This document shows positions 35,691 to 45,039 of a stretch of 64,000 nt of DNA, one piece after another (position 1 is the first letter of the stretch; every line of letters begins with the position of its first letter). Position numbers and translations under genes: made by a program. The notes under the pieces were generated by a model. It searched no databases. It was not told the DNA's origin and saw only the letters and a program-made list of their open reading frames with translations. The DNA is from Shewanella atlantica (GTDB taxonomy: Bacteria > Pseudomonadota > Gammaproteobacteria > Enterobacterales > Shewanellaceae). The DNA lies in the NCBI RefSeq assembly GCF_003966265.1, contig NZ_RXNV01000001.1, positions 620,001 through 684,000 of the forward strand, given 5' to 3'.

Positions 35691-36176
35691 AATTATCTCT
35701 CTTTGTTGAAAGTTAAGAGTTAAGAGTTAAGATAATAAGCCACACTCTTTATCGTCTTTTTCAGATCTATGGTTTGAAGAACACAGCCCCCGAAAATCCT
35801 CTTCCCTGGTACCGGATAAGGCGATGATGATCATTATCACCTGTATGTGAAGCATAATAAGTAGAAACAATAAATGGAGAGTAATAGTCAGCTTCATCTT
35901 CTTCTGCAAATTTTTTAATCGTCTATTTAACGCCCAATCAACTTCTACCTTCAAATTATCTCAAGCTCTAACAGGTTAAGGTACAGATAAACCAGCTCGC
36001 TTTATCTCCGATACTATCCTTCAGACACTATCCGTATGCACTATCAGGTAGATGAAACCTACCCACAGGTGATTTTTACACCTGAACTTGCTCGCAATTA
36101 GTACAAATATCACGTGATCGTTCAGTTTTTGACAAGTTGAACATCTTTGTTGAAAAACTACTTGCGCGCTCCGAAG
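35691..36176. other. Spacer between the two tRNA units
   Basis: 486 bp. It contains three head-to-tail copies of AGTTAAG (35711-35731) and a stretch at 35792-35815 (GAAAATCCT..TCCCTGGT..CCGG) that resembles the 3' half of tRNA-Phe. A 75-codon minus-strand frame here starts with TTG and I do not accept it as a gene. The promoter of tRNA unit 2 is at the right end. Confidence 0.5.
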
Positions 36177-36190
36177 CATCGCTATATTAT
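36162..36190 (+). promoter_or_regulatory. Promoter of tRNA unit 2
   Basis: -35 TTGCGC (36162-36167), 17-bp spacer, -10 TATTAT (36185-36190), then the same GC-rich discriminator as unit 1. The -35 part differs from unit 1, because the repeat begins only at 36177. Confidence 0.6.
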
Positions 36191-36271
36191 ACGCGCACTC
36201 CAAACGAGACGGGTCATAAACAACCTGATTAATACTTCGCTTAGAGTAGATGACTAACACTTAGTTTAGTT

Positions 36272-36347
36272 GCCCGAATAGCTCAGTCGGTAGAGCAGAG
36301 GATTGAAAATCCTCGTGTCCCTGGTTCGATTCCGGGTTCGGGCACCA
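36272..36347 (+). tRNA. tRNA-Phe (GAA), second copy
   Basis: Identical in sequence to the tRNA-Phe at 35350. Anticodon GAA, CCA encoded. Confidence 0.97.
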
Positions 36348-36386
36348 ATATTTAATTTAATAGTTAATAACTATTAAGAAAGATAA

Positions 36387-36462
<76 letters not shown>

Positions 36463-36487
36463 TCTTCTTCTTTATGAAGAGCAGAAC

Positions 36488-36512
36488 AGCCACTCTTTTG
36501 AGTGGCTTTTTT
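36488..36512 (+). terminator. Terminator of tRNA unit 2
   Basis: AGCCACTC / GAGTGGCT stem, TTTT loop and T-run, as in unit 1. Confidence 0.92.
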
Positions 36513-36556
36513 GTATCTGAAATTTGAAGTTTGAAATTTCAAGTGTTCATGAATAA

Positions 36557-36607
36557 CTATCAGTAGGTCTCCACCTACAAGAGCTTCGACTCTTGGTGCC
36601 GGCACCA
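36557..36607 (+). pseudogene. tRNA-Thr 3' remnant, copy 2
   Basis: Same truncated 3' tRNA-Thr as copy 1. Here the inserted part forms an extra small hairpin, TAGGT / ACCTA, before the extended T arm CAAGAG / CTCTTG. It ends GGTGCCGGCACCA and is followed by an imperfect hairpin with a T-run (36617-36646). Confidence 0.85.
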
Positions 36608-36616
36608 TACAATAGA

Positions 36617-36646
36617 AAAGCCTCGACATTGTTCGGGGCTTTTTTA
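36617..36646 (+). terminator. Terminator after remnant copy 2
   Basis: Imperfect stem AAGCCTCGA / TTCGGGGCTT followed by TTTTTT. A terminator here hints that the remnant is transcribed. Confidence 0.7.
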
Positions 36647-36743
36647 TGTCTGAAATTTACAGTTCAAAGAATCAGATATTCTCTCCCTCTCGTCAGTCTT
36701 ATGCCATGTTAAAAACACTTCAGGACGGGACAATTCATAGATA

Positions 36744-36768
36744 CAAAAAAGGAGCCTTGAAGGCTCCT
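36744..36768 (-). terminator. Terminator of nagP
   Basis: Stem AGGAGCCT / AGGCTCCT with TTTTTTGTATC following on the minus strand, 72 bp after the nagP stop. Confidence 0.88.
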
Positions 36769-36839
36769 CTGTTTAACTGTGCTTACTATTTACGGTTTAC
36801 TGCTCACTAGCAGCTATCACTAAATACTAATGCTAAGAA

Positions 36840-38144
36840 CTACCAGCTCTTCATCTTATAGCCTTTGACGGCATAAAATAGGATAAACAGGTAACAGGGT
36901 AACATCACCATATAACCGCCCTGCTGCCCCAATGACGATACAGAGCTTGTCAGTCCCCAAAATAGTGGGCCAAAGGCTCCGCCGGCAATACCCATAACCA
37001 GTAATGCTGAACCGGTACTGGTTAACTTCCCCATGCCCGATAGCGCCAGTGGCCATACCGCCGGCCAAACAATCGCGTTAGCCAAGCCAAGGAAAGCAAT
37101 CATCAGCAAGGTATCAGGCAGCTGTGCACCACCTAACGGAACCAGCACGGCGTTTGCAATTGCATAGGACTCGTTGTCACCAAATACAATGCCTAAAGTT
37201 AGCAGTACTCCCAGTATTGCCGAAATCATCAGGGCTTTTGGCTGAGAGATAAAGCGGGGAATGGTCAAGATCCCTAAGGTATAACCAAGCACCATACAGA
37301 TCATGGTATATGAGGTCATCACACCATAACTTTCCACACCTAAAGAGAGGGCAAATGTACCTATGGTATCACCGGCAATAACCTCGACGGCAACGTAGAA
37401 AAACAGCGCCGCCACACCAAATGCCAGATTAGGATGAGACAAAGCCTCTTTTATATGACCTTTACTGTTGGCATCACTGGCATCATCTTCTTTTGCTAAT
37501 TCAGGTAGAGGCGATTTCTTAACTACCAATGCTAATAAACCGATAAACAGCGCCATTCCCATATATGGGATCACCAGGCCATTGGCCATCTCATCAATCT
37601 GAACCTGAGTCAGCTCTGTCCCTACTCTATCTTTAAAGCTATCCAGAATAAGAGCCGTAAATACCATGGGTGCTATAACCCCGGCACCTTTATTCAAAAT
37701 TCCCATCACACTAACACGTGCGGCGGCAGACTCTTCAGGACCAATGCGGACAACATAGGGGTTCACAGCTGTTTGAAGTAGAGTCTGGCCCGCTCCCATC
37801 ACCAGCTGCGCAAAAAGAAATAGTGCAAAAACCTGAGTCTTAGCGGCGGGGATAAACAGCAAACCAGCTATCATCATGACCCCCATACCCAGCGCCATGC
37901 CGTTTTTATAACCCACCTTTCGTATTAACCACGCCGAAGGTAGCGCGGTAAAGGTCACTGCAATATAAAATGAAAATAAAATTAGTGACGCTTGCAGCGG
38001 AGATAATTGAAGGATCTGTTTCAGATAAGGCATCAATGAACCATTGAGCCAGGTTGCAAATCCCAGCACAAAAAAGAGCACTGCGACTATCGTCATCGGG
38101 ATAACGCTACTGCGCTTCTTATCACTATTTAATGTCATTTCCAT
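36840..38144 (-). CDS. nagP: N-acetylglucosamine transporter, MFS FucP type
   Basis: A 434-aa inner-membrane sugar:H+ symporter with 12 helices, of the FucP group of the major facilitator superfamily. FGFATWLNGSLMPYLKQ-type sequence in helix 1 and GAGQTLLQTAVNPYVVRIGPEESAAARVS in the helix 4-5 region are typical. The NagP assignment comes from the locus: it adjoins nagX, nagA and nagK, and a NagR-type operator lies 156 bp upstream. ATG at 38144 or two codons later (38138) are both possible; a GCAGG site sits just before. It would bring GlcNAc into the cytoplasm for NagK. Confidence 0.92.
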   Translation of the reverse strand: MEMTLNSDKKRSSVIPMTIVAVLFFVLGFATWLNGSLMPYLKQILQLSPLQASLILFSFYIAVTFTALPSAWLIRKVGYKNGMALGMGVMMIAGLLFIPAAKTQVFALFLFAQLVMGAGQTLLQTAVNPYVVRIGPEESAAARVSVMGILNKGAGVIAPMVFTALILDSFKDRVGTELTQVQIDEMANGLVIPYMGMALFIGLLALVVKKSPLPELAKEDDASDANSKGHIKEALSHPNLAFGVAALFFYVAVEVIAGDTIGTFALSLGVESYGVMTSYTMICMVLGYTLGILTIPRFISQPKALMISAILGVLLTLGIVFGDNESYAIANAVLVPLGGAQLPDTLLMIAFLGLANAIVWPAVWPLALSGMGKLTSTGSALLVMGIAGGAFGPLFWGLTSSVSSLGQQGGYMVMLPCYLFILFYAVKGYKMKSW

Positions 38145-38298
38145 AAGCCTGCTTCTTATAATATTTAATTGTGGAATACGGTACGGTTAATCTTCACTTA
38201 CTCATATAAATCTGTGGCTAAACACTGCCAAACCCCCTCTATTCACGGGTTAATTTAAACAGCTTTGTTTCACTGATGTTAAAACAGAAACATAAAAA

Positions 38299-38313
38299 AG
38301 ACAACGCTGTCAT
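38299..38313 (-). promoter_or_regulatory. NagR operator upstream of nagP
   Basis: AGACAACGCTGTCAT; matches the TGACAACGCTGTCA core at all but the first position. Located between nagX and nagP, so nagP has its own controlled promoter. Confidence 0.8.
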
Positions 38314-38390
38314 TTTATTCATTTAACATCAGATCATATGTTCATGAATTTTTATGCGCTAAATCAGTAACAAATTCTCGTGGCATAGGA

Positions 38391-39527
38391 TTAAACCTTA
38401 ATGAAAATATTTCGCCTATACATCCAAAATAGCAGCAACCACTGTACTAACAGCAGCGAAATAACGGCGACCAGTTCCTGGCCCGCTGCTGGAATGGCGT
38501 CGATGATGCCACCGAAGAGGCCTTTGGCGGTAAATTTCCAATTGATGAGACTGGAGGCAAGATAAATGATAATGGCATTGCACCCGATAACAACGAAGGG
38601 GAAAGCCATTGTCTGCCACTTAAGCAGATCGACAATAGCATAGAAAATAGTGAGCAGAATTAAGCTCCAGCCTATGGTTACTAAGGTAAATGAGCTGGTC
38701 CATAGATCTTTATTTACCGGCACGACAATATCCAACAGCCAACCAAGTCCCAAGAAGCCAACTCCAGCGATTAACATATAAGCCACTTTAGCCCATTCAC
38801 CTTTAGGGTGAGGCCTAACGATAAAATGCCCGACAAATACGCCAGCCAGCGCATTAGCTACGGCCGGAATAGTTGATAAGATCCCCTCAGGATCTAATGG
38901 GCGGTTCTGGTAAGTGATCCCCGGAAGAAAAAGAGTATCAATAAACGCGTTAACAGAACCTTCAGGAGTGAAACTCCCGGCCCCATAGCCCGGAACCGGG
39001 AATAATAACTGCAGGAGTGCATAACCAATCAAAACTCCAGCCATAACTATGATCTGTGTACGTAAGCTGGTATGCCATACCAGGATTGCGGCAAAAAACC
39101 AGGCAAAAGCGATTCGCCCCAACACACTGGCATATCTCACTTCACCGGGCACGGTCGGGGCTCCTGTCCCCCAGCCGTGGTTGTATAGAATACCGAAGAA
39201 AAGCAGGAGTAATAGACGCTTAACAGCGTGTTTATACAGAGGCATTCTCTGAGCTACGGGTAACTTATCTAATCGCTTTGGCGATAAACCTAATGCTACT
39301 CCCGATAGAAAAATAAATAGCGGAAAGATAAGATCGTAAAAGGTAAATCCATGCCATTCACTATGGTGCATCTGAGCGTCAAACCACAGCCAGCCTTGCC
39401 AACTGGTCAAGGCAAGCAAGCCTGCAAATAGAGCTTCACCGCCTAAAATCCAAAACATGTCGAAGCCCCTTAACGCATCGAGAGACATTAATCGACGTTT
39501 GGAGACCTTAGCTTGAGCAACTTCCAT
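38391..39527 (-). CDS. nagX: NagX membrane protein (acyltransferase-like, HGSNAT/DUF5009 family)
   Basis: A 378-aa integral membrane protein with about ten helices, related to the catalytic part of lysosomal heparan-alpha-glucosaminide N-acetyltransferase. The N-terminal RRLMSLDALRGFDMFWILGGE is the family mark, with FYDLIFPLFIFLSGVALGLS next. In Shewanella it is a standing member of GlcNAc loci and has been proposed to act in the inner-membrane step of chitooligosaccharide use; the reaction is not established. A terminator between nagA and nagX suggests partial uncoupling. Confidence 0.9.
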   Translation of the reverse strand: MEVAQAKVSKRRLMSLDALRGFDMFWILGGEALFAGLLALTSWQGWLWFDAQMHHSEWHGFTFYDLIFPLFIFLSGVALGLSPKRLDKLPVAQRMPLYKHAVKRLLLLLFFGILYNHGWGTGAPTVPGEVRYASVLGRIAFAWFFAAILVWHTSLRTQIIVMAGVLIGYALLQLLFPVPGYGAGSFTPEGSVNAFIDTLFLPGITYQNRPLDPEGILSTIPAVANALAGVFVGHFIVRPHPKGEWAKVAYMLIAGVGFLGLGWLLDIVVPVNKDLWTSSFTLVTIGWSLILLTIFYAIVDLLKWQTMAFPFVVIGCNAIIIYLASSLINWKFTAKGLFGGIIDAIPAAGQELVAVISLLLVQWLLLFWMYRRNIFIKV

Positions 39528-39588
39528 TACTTCTTCCCTAGTTTATTCTTCTTGTTTTGTATTTCTTATTATTGGCTTGCATAACAAA

Positions 39589-39617
39589 AAGCCCCGACAG
39601 CATCTCTGCCGGGGCTT
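39589..39617 (-). terminator. Terminator between nagA and nagX
   Basis: Stem AAGCCCCG / CGGGGCTT, extended by CAG / CTG after one mismatch, with TTTTTG on the minus strand. It lies after nagA and before nagX. Confidence 0.85.
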
Positions 39618-39645
39618 AAATTCGTTTAACTACAAATGGCTAAGG

Positions 39646-40773
39646 CTAAAACACACGTTCGCCACCAATATAGGTTTGTTCAACGTTAGTATTAGAATTG
39701 AGCAAGATAAGGTCTGCCCGACAGCCTACAGATAGCAGGCCTTGCCTCTTCTCAAGATTAAGAAATTGCGCCGGATAGAGAGATCCCATTCTTATGGCTT
39801 CGTCTAAATCTATTCCTAACATATTGACGGTATTGCGAACCGCTCCAGCCATATCGAGTACGCAACCGGCAAGCTCACCCGTGAGCGCATTTAATCGATC
39901 ACCTTGTCGTAACACTTGAGTGCCAAAGAGCTCAAAACTCGCTTCACTATCCAGGCCGACCGGAGGCATAGCATCGGTAACCAGCATTACCTTGCCTTGG
40001 GGTTTTGCGTAGATAGCCACCTTAGCCGCAGCCGAATGAACATGGTGTCCATCGACAATCAAGCCACACCAGGCATCCCGGCTTTCTAAGGCTGCACCAA
40101 CCATGCCCGGCTCTCTTGAGCCAAATGGCGACATAGCATTAAACAGATGAGTAAACCCGGTAGCGCCAGCTTCGAGTGCGGCTACAACCGTTTCATAATC
40201 GGCATTTGAATGACCAAGGCAAACCTTAACATCGGCTGCAACGAGTGCCTTAATCACCTCAACGGAGACATTTTCTGGTGCCAAAGTCACAAGCTTAATG
40301 CCTAAGTCATCGCGACTATAGAGTTCGAGTTCGGCGTCGGATATGCGACGAATATGAGATTGAGGGTGCACCCCTTTTTTAGGAATAGAGAGGTGCGGCC
40401 CTTCAAAGTGCACACCCAATACACCAGCACTAGCTTTAGTTAATGATGCGGCAACGGCATCGGCCGCTCTTCGCATCACGTCGATGTCATCTGTAATGAG
40501 GGTAGGCAGAAAGCCTGTGGTACCGAATTTAGCGTGTGCGGAACCTATCGTCTCGATGCACTCGACCGAGGTATCTGCATTTAATAACGCCCCGCCACCA
40601 CCATTTACCTGCACATCGATAAAGCCGGGAGAGAGCATCCCATCCAGTTTCACTTCCTTTGCACCGGAAACGGTATCAAATGCCAGAATATGCCCATCTT
40701 CAATAGTTATCGGGTATTCACTATGAAAAAACTCACCATCGAATACTTGCTGTGCAATAAAAGTCTGCTTCAT
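39646..40773 (-). CDS. nagA: N-acetylglucosamine-6-phosphate deacetylase
   Basis: Amidohydrolase that converts GlcNAc-6-P to GlcN-6-P and acetate. Motifs: GFIDVQVNGGGG, GVHFEGPHLS (metal Glu), LGHSNADYE and THLFNAMSPFGSREPG (metal His residues), and LVTDAMPPVG with the catalytic Asp. 375 aa, normal length. It is 27 bp downstream of nagK on the same transcript, under the operator before nagK. The deaminase gene often found in this position is absent. Confidence 0.95.
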   Translation of the reverse strand: MKQTFIAQQVFDGEFFHSEYPITIEDGHILAFDTVSGAKEVKLDGMLSPGFIDVQVNGGGGALLNADTSVECIETIGSAHAKFGTTGFLPTLITDDIDVMRRAADAVAASLTKASAGVLGVHFEGPHLSIPKKGVHPQSHIRRISDAELELYSRDDLGIKLVTLAPENVSVEVIKALVAADVKVCLGHSNADYETVVAALEAGATGFTHLFNAMSPFGSREPGMVGAALESRDAWCGLIVDGHHVHSAAAKVAIYAKPQGKVMLVTDAMPPVGLDSEASFELFGTQVLRQGDRLNALTGELAGCVLDMAGAVRNTVNMLGIDLDEAIRMGSLYPAQFLNLEKRQGLLSVGCRADLILLNSNTNVEQTYIGGERVF

Positions 40774-40800
40774 CTCATTTAGATCCTGAGTCTACTTTAA

Positions 40801-41697
40801 TCATCTGTTCTGAAACTGCTGACGGGCATAGTATGCAGCCCCGAATTCCGGTGGCGCCAATGTGGGCGAAAGCTTAGCAAGCACATCTTTACCCAACCAT
40901 GGAGCCATGGGCTCTGCAAGACCACCAATCATAGAGAAACGAGGTGGTTCAATTTCAAATAACTTGCGCGCCAGCTCACTGATATAATCAGCGCCCTCTT
41001 TGACTATGCCAAGAGCAACTTCGTCACCAGCATGGGCGCACTCAAGAACGGTACGAGCAAGTTTTGCGTAAGTCCCGGATGACTGCCCCGCTAACTGTTC
41101 AACAATTCCCAACGCATCTTTAGTCTTAAAGTAACTCAGAACCCGTTCGGTTAATGCCGTCTCTTCAGCGAAGCCATCGAGATAAAGTAAGACCCGCTCA
41201 GCAGCTTGTAAACCTAACCAAGCACCACTACCTTTATCACCTAATGCAAAACCATGCCCACCCAGGCATAGCTCCTTACCGTTAACATTGGCGTAGCCAC
41301 ATGAACCGGTACCGGTAATGATAACGGCACCATCTCCCCCCTTGTGTGCTCCGATGCATGCAGTATGCAGATCTGTGGTCACATACATACTGGCAAACGG
41401 ATGATCCCAATTAACGATATCATTATAAAGTCTGGGAACATTAACTCCTGCAAGACCGAGACCAGCGACTAAGGTTTTGCTGTCACTCAAGTTCATTCCT
41501 GCATCTTTCAATGCAAGCTCAGTAGATAGCTGAATCGACTCAAATGTTTGAGATAAACCGTGAAGTGGATTTGCGCGCCCGGCGACACCAGTACCAATTA
41601 CAGCATCCTCACCAGAGTAGATCGTTGCCCGGCATTTACTGCCACCACCATCAATACCAATAAACAAGGGTTTCCCCATCGTCTGGTTCACACTCAT
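40801..41697 (-). CDS. nagK: N-acetylglucosamine kinase, BadF/BadG-ATPase fold
   Basis: Phosphorylates GlcNAc to GlcNAc-6-P. An ASKHA-fold kinase: phosphate-1 loop FIGIDGGGSKCRATI, VTTDLHTACIGAH, the adenosine and phosphate-2 loop GAVIITGTGSCGYA, and MIGGLAEPM. It belongs to the BadF/BadG/BcrA/BcrD group, as known for Shewanella NagK, not the ROK family. ATG at 41697 is chosen because GAGG lies five bases upstream; an in-frame ATG at 41721 has a poorer site. The NagR operator lies 88 bp upstream. Confidence 0.92.
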   Translation of the reverse strand: MSVNQTMGKPLFIGIDGGGSKCRATIYSGEDAVIGTGVAGRANPLHGLSQTFESIQLSTELALKDAGMNLSDSKTLVAGLGLAGVNVPRLYNDIVNWDHPFASMYVTTDLHTACIGAHKGGDGAVIITGTGSCGYANVNGKELCLGGHGFALGDKGSGAWLGLQAAERVLLYLDGFAEETALTERVLSYFKTKDALGIVEQLAGQSSGTYAKLARTVLECAHAGDEVALGIVKEGADYISELARKLFEIEPPRFSMIGGLAEPMAPWLGKDVLAKLSPTLAPPEFGAAYYARQQFQNR

Positions 41698-41784
41698 ACA
41701 GACCTCATTCACAGTTTTCATCCGGAGCCTAGCAAGCTCTAACTAGATTCCGCTACCGATTAAGTTAACCTCATGTTACAACAC

Positions 41785-41804
41785 AAATGACAGCGTTGTC
41801 ATTT
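41785..41804 (-). promoter_or_regulatory. NagR operator upstream of nagK-nagA
   Basis: AAATGACAGCGTTGTCATTT: the longest and most symmetric of the four NagR-type sites (one central mismatch). Confidence 0.88.
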
Positions 41805-41861
41805 ACTTTTTAACCCTAATTGCAACTGTATACGGTCTCCCCTTCGAGCCCTTGTGCCAGT

Positions 41862-41917
41862 AAGGGTTAGGTGTGACCAAGATTAATATTATCCCGAAGC
41901 CACACCTGTTAACCCTT
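41862..41917 (-). terminator. Imperfect hairpin after hex
   Basis: Arms AAGGGTTAGGTGTG (41862-41875) and CACACCTGTTAACCCTT (41901-41917) pair with a small bulge. There is no T-run, so termination is doubtful. Confidence 0.4.
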
Positions 41918-42017
41918 TGTTACATAGAGACAGGTATTACACGACCGCTAATGTTACATGACGACTAATTTTACCTTACGACTGGTGTTACCTGACAACT
42001 AATGTTACCTGACAACT
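41916..42017. repeat. 17-bp tandem repeat, six degenerate units, at the 3' end of hex
   Basis: Consecutive 17-mers start at 41916, 41933, 41950, 41967, 41984 and 42001. Consensus AATGTTACCTGACAACT; the last two differ at only two positions, and the unit before them at four or five. The final unit contains the hex stop codon and its last codons. Confidence 0.8.
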
Positions 42018-44659
42018 AAGGAGCGCCCCCTTCGTTTGCCGTCAGCGCCAACCGCCCTCACTTCAACATGCCCCTCAACGGCTACAGGAGACTGATATGC
42101 TTGCCACTGTCCACCAGCAACCCGATATTCAATAACGAGTCCAGGATAAATCAGGTTAGTGAAAAGCTTCCCCTCATGGATATGAGCGCCTACTGTAGGA
42201 ATGCGGTATTCGATACCTGCCATATCGAGCTTTGATAACTCTTTATGTCCGAGTGTATTCGCGATAACTGACCATTGAGCCAATTGGCGGGCACGCATCT
42301 CTTGGCTGAAGAAACCGGAGTCTTGATTATAAAGCGCGCCTTCATGCTGGTATGGCACTTCCCAATCGGCCTTATGCCATGCCTTCTCGGCTAAGATTAA
42401 TAACCTTGGGAAGGTCATATATTCGACGACGGCATCACTTCTTAAGGTCTCAGACCAGATCTGACCCTGTATACCAGAGAAACCCATCCCTTTGTTAATT
42501 GGACCACTGACGCGTTTACCATTTTCATCTAATTGCTCAGTATCATCCGCTTCGAAAGCCTGCCCCTGAATATCGGTCCATTGTTCGGCATTTGCAGGCA
42601 GGTTATCCGGCATGAAGCCATACAACTTTCGCTCGTTGGTATTTCTGCTTGCCCAATAATAACCATGCTCTTTAGGGTCTGCTTCGTATGGAAAATCGAA
42701 ATAGAGCATTTCCGGCATACCTAAAATGGCATCCCACCCCAAGTTCACCTGCTGATGCGCACGCTTATAACCGCCATGAGAGATCACATCCCAAACGTTA
42801 CTCTGTGACTGCTCTGGCATATTTTCATGGCGGGTATGACTCATACCATCACTCCAGCCGGCAGGCTCTATGCCTTTCTTACTGAGGATATTTGAGACTC
42901 GCTCGACAAAGTAAGCACCAAACTCATCACTGGATTTTACGCCCTGCTCATTGTCTGCAAGGAATCTTTCACAGACAGGAGATTCGAGCCAGGCACCGGC
43001 CGTTTCATCGGCGCCGATATGATAAATTGAGAGCGGCAGACCCGCTTGCAGGTGCAACTTGGCGATCTCGTCGATAACCTTAGTCACAAAGTGGAAGGTC
43101 GATTCCATACACACATTCAGGGTATTGTCGTCATAATATTGAATCGATGAATAAACCGTCTTGTCATCGAAGTCGGCTAACAGATACTCCTTCGCGGCTT
43201 GCTCATTACCCAACGCCATAAACTTGTTGTAGCGAGCCTCCATCGACTTAATGGCCGCCCGTGAATGTCCCGGCATATCCATAGATGGAATGACCTGGAT
43301 CTGTCTCGCAGCGGCATACTTTAATATCTCGATGTAGTCCGACTTAGAGTAGTAACCGTTGACTGCGGTGTCTGCAAAAGGACCACTGCCGAGTTGAGGC
43401 AAGAGACAGCTTGTCTCGGTCAGATCATGGCAACGTTTACTACCTATATCGGTCAACTCAGGCAGGCCATCTATCTCTAACCGCCAACCTTCATCGTCAG
43501 CCATATGCAGGTGTAGCTTATTTAGCTTGTATGCCGCCATCTGATCTAACATATCTAAGATCAACTGCTTACTATGGAAGTTCCTGGACACATCAATATG
43601 CATACCACGAAATCCATATCTGGGCTGATCTTGAATACTCATGGTATTAACAGATAGCTTGTTTGTGTCTATCAGGCTGGTCAAAGAAGCCAACGCATAG
43701 GAGAAACCGGCATCATCGCCTGCTGATATTGTGATATTGTTTTCTGCGATATTTAAGCGGTAACTTCCGCTTGCCTGCCCGTCGGTTACTTTTTTAAAGT
43801 TGACTACTAAACCGTTTTCACTCTGGCCCACACCGATACGCTCGAGTCGCTCCAGTGCCGCTGTAATTGCGCCGGCATCGATTGAGTTTAGGTTTAACTT
43901 TATGCCTTGAGCGAGAGAAACAGGTCTATCGCTCGATGTTACTTCAACGCTTAACGGAGTAGGTATAATTGTGTTCACAGCCGATTCAGGCTGTGTGTCT
44001 ACACCTTGATTATCCAGAAACAGAACCTCAGGTGTCGCCCACTTCAGCTTATCTGTATCGCTTCGCTTATATTGTGTGTCTGCATCGGTAAACGCGACAT
44101 TATATGGCCTGAGTTCCATCCCGGTCTCAGCATCCTTGGTGACTTGAGTGCTTTTTATCACTACCGGCTTTAGCTCACCCGATACAAGGTAGTAATTTGG
44201 CATCGCATCCGTTTCTGATAACTGCCAAAGCTCACCACGAAAATCTATGGTCTTAGTAATCCCTTTCTTAAGTCCTTTGAAAGAAGCTGTCGGCTCAATT
44301 TTGTGAAGATCGCCCTTAACTCTGGTAATGGTAAACTCATCACTATTCACCGACTTAACGGGTCTCATCTGGCTAAAGTATATCGCCCAGTCTTTACTCG
44401 CGATATCGACAGAGGAAGTGAGATCGATTTGAGCGCTGAAGCAGCGTCCATCTACGCCGAAAGTTGGGCAGCCATCGGGATAGTTAGTGATTAAGCGATA
44501 CTTAATATCTAAGGTGTCACCGAGTCGATTGAGCGCTGACTGAGTAATACTCTGGTCTATCAGTATCTTGGCTTCTGTGGGACTGGTTACCTTCTGGCTA
44601 CACGCGCCAGTGCTCAGAACTAAAGTTATTGCTGCAGCGATAAGTTTAAACTTCATCAT
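42005..44659 (-). CDS. hex: Beta-N-acetylhexosaminidase, GH20 lipoprotein
   Basis: Cleaves GlcNAc from the non-reducing end of chitooligosaccharides. 884 aa. Lipoprotein signal with lipobox STGAC (Cys20); a chitobiase-like carbohydrate-binding domain (about 35-190); a GH20b domain (about 225-345); a catalytic TIM barrel from about 347 with YGFRGMHIDVSRNF, LHLHMADDEGWRLEI and the catalytic pair Asp551-Glu552 in HIGADETAGAW; a C-terminal chitobiase Ig-like domain. An ATG one codon in has better spacing from GAGG. It is probably anchored in the outer membrane or periplasm. It ends inside a 17-bp tandem repeat. The upstream NagR operator is 566 bp away. Confidence 0.94.
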   Translation of the reverse strand: MMKFKLIAAAITLVLSTGACSQKVTSPTEAKILIDQSITQSALNRLGDTLDIKYRLITNYPDGCPTFGVDGRCFSAQIDLTSSVDIASKDWAIYFSQMRPVKSVNSDEFTITRVKGDLHKIEPTASFKGLKKGITKTIDFRGELWQLSETDAMPNYYLVSGELKPVVIKSTQVTKDAETGMELRPYNVAFTDADTQYKRSDTDKLKWATPEVLFLDNQGVDTQPESAVNTIIPTPLSVEVTSSDRPVSLAQGIKLNLNSIDAGAITAALERLERIGVGQSENGLVVNFKKVTDGQASGSYRLNIAENNITISAGDDAGFSYALASLTSLIDTNKLSVNTMSIQDQPRYGFRGMHIDVSRNFHSKQLILDMLDQMAAYKLNKLHLHMADDEGWRLEIDGLPELTDIGSKRCHDLTETSCLLPQLGSGPFADTAVNGYYSKSDYIEILKYAAARQIQVIPSMDMPGHSRAAIKSMEARYNKFMALGNEQAAKEYLLADFDDKTVYSSIQYYDDNTLNVCMESTFHFVTKVIDEIAKLHLQAGLPLSIYHIGADETAGAWLESPVCERFLADNEQGVKSSDEFGAYFVERVSNILSKKGIEPAGWSDGMSHTRHENMPEQSQSNVWDVISHGGYKRAHQQVNLGWDAILGMPEMLYFDFPYEADPKEHGYYWASRNTNERKLYGFMPDNLPANAEQWTDIQGQAFEADDTEQLDENGKRVSGPINKGMGFSGIQGQIWSETLRSDAVVEYMTFPRLLILAEKAWHKADWEVPYQHEGALYNQDSGFFSQEMRARQLAQWSVIANTLGHKELSKLDMAGIEYRIPTVGAHIHEGKLFTNLIYPGLVIEYRVAGGQWQAYQSPVAVEGHVEVRAVGADGKRRGRSLVVR

Positions 44660-45039
44660 CTTCCTCTTAATGTCAATATTCCCTCATTCTCACTAACAGA
44701 ACGAGCTAACTTAAGTCCGCAACCCTTCCCCTTGCAATATCAAGCCCTCGGTCAACTAAGCAAATCGCTTACTATCATGAGAGGCCGTACCTGAGATCGT
44801 GGCTTAATCATCTACTTTGTTAACATTCACCTGAGAGCAAAATATATATTCCACCTCAAGCTGAGCCCCATTGGCGAAATAGGATTCATATAATGTTGTC
44901 AGTTGCCTGCGTTATGGATTACTCCTGAACAGAGTCTTTGAGAAGTGTAACCGTCGATAAAAAGGGAGAACAGAAAAATTATCGCGATCAGGAACAGCAG
45001 TTCAATAAACCACTGCCCCACACATTCATAGCCCCAAAG

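Noticed and set aside
35727..35954. 75-codon minus-strand frame between the tRNA units
   Set aside because: Starts with TTG, has no clear binding site and covers the tRNA-Phe-like fragment; most likely chance.
35541..36271. Genomic island integrated at tRNA-Thr
   Set aside because: The remnants look like attachment-site copies, but no integrase or foreign gene lies between them in this window.
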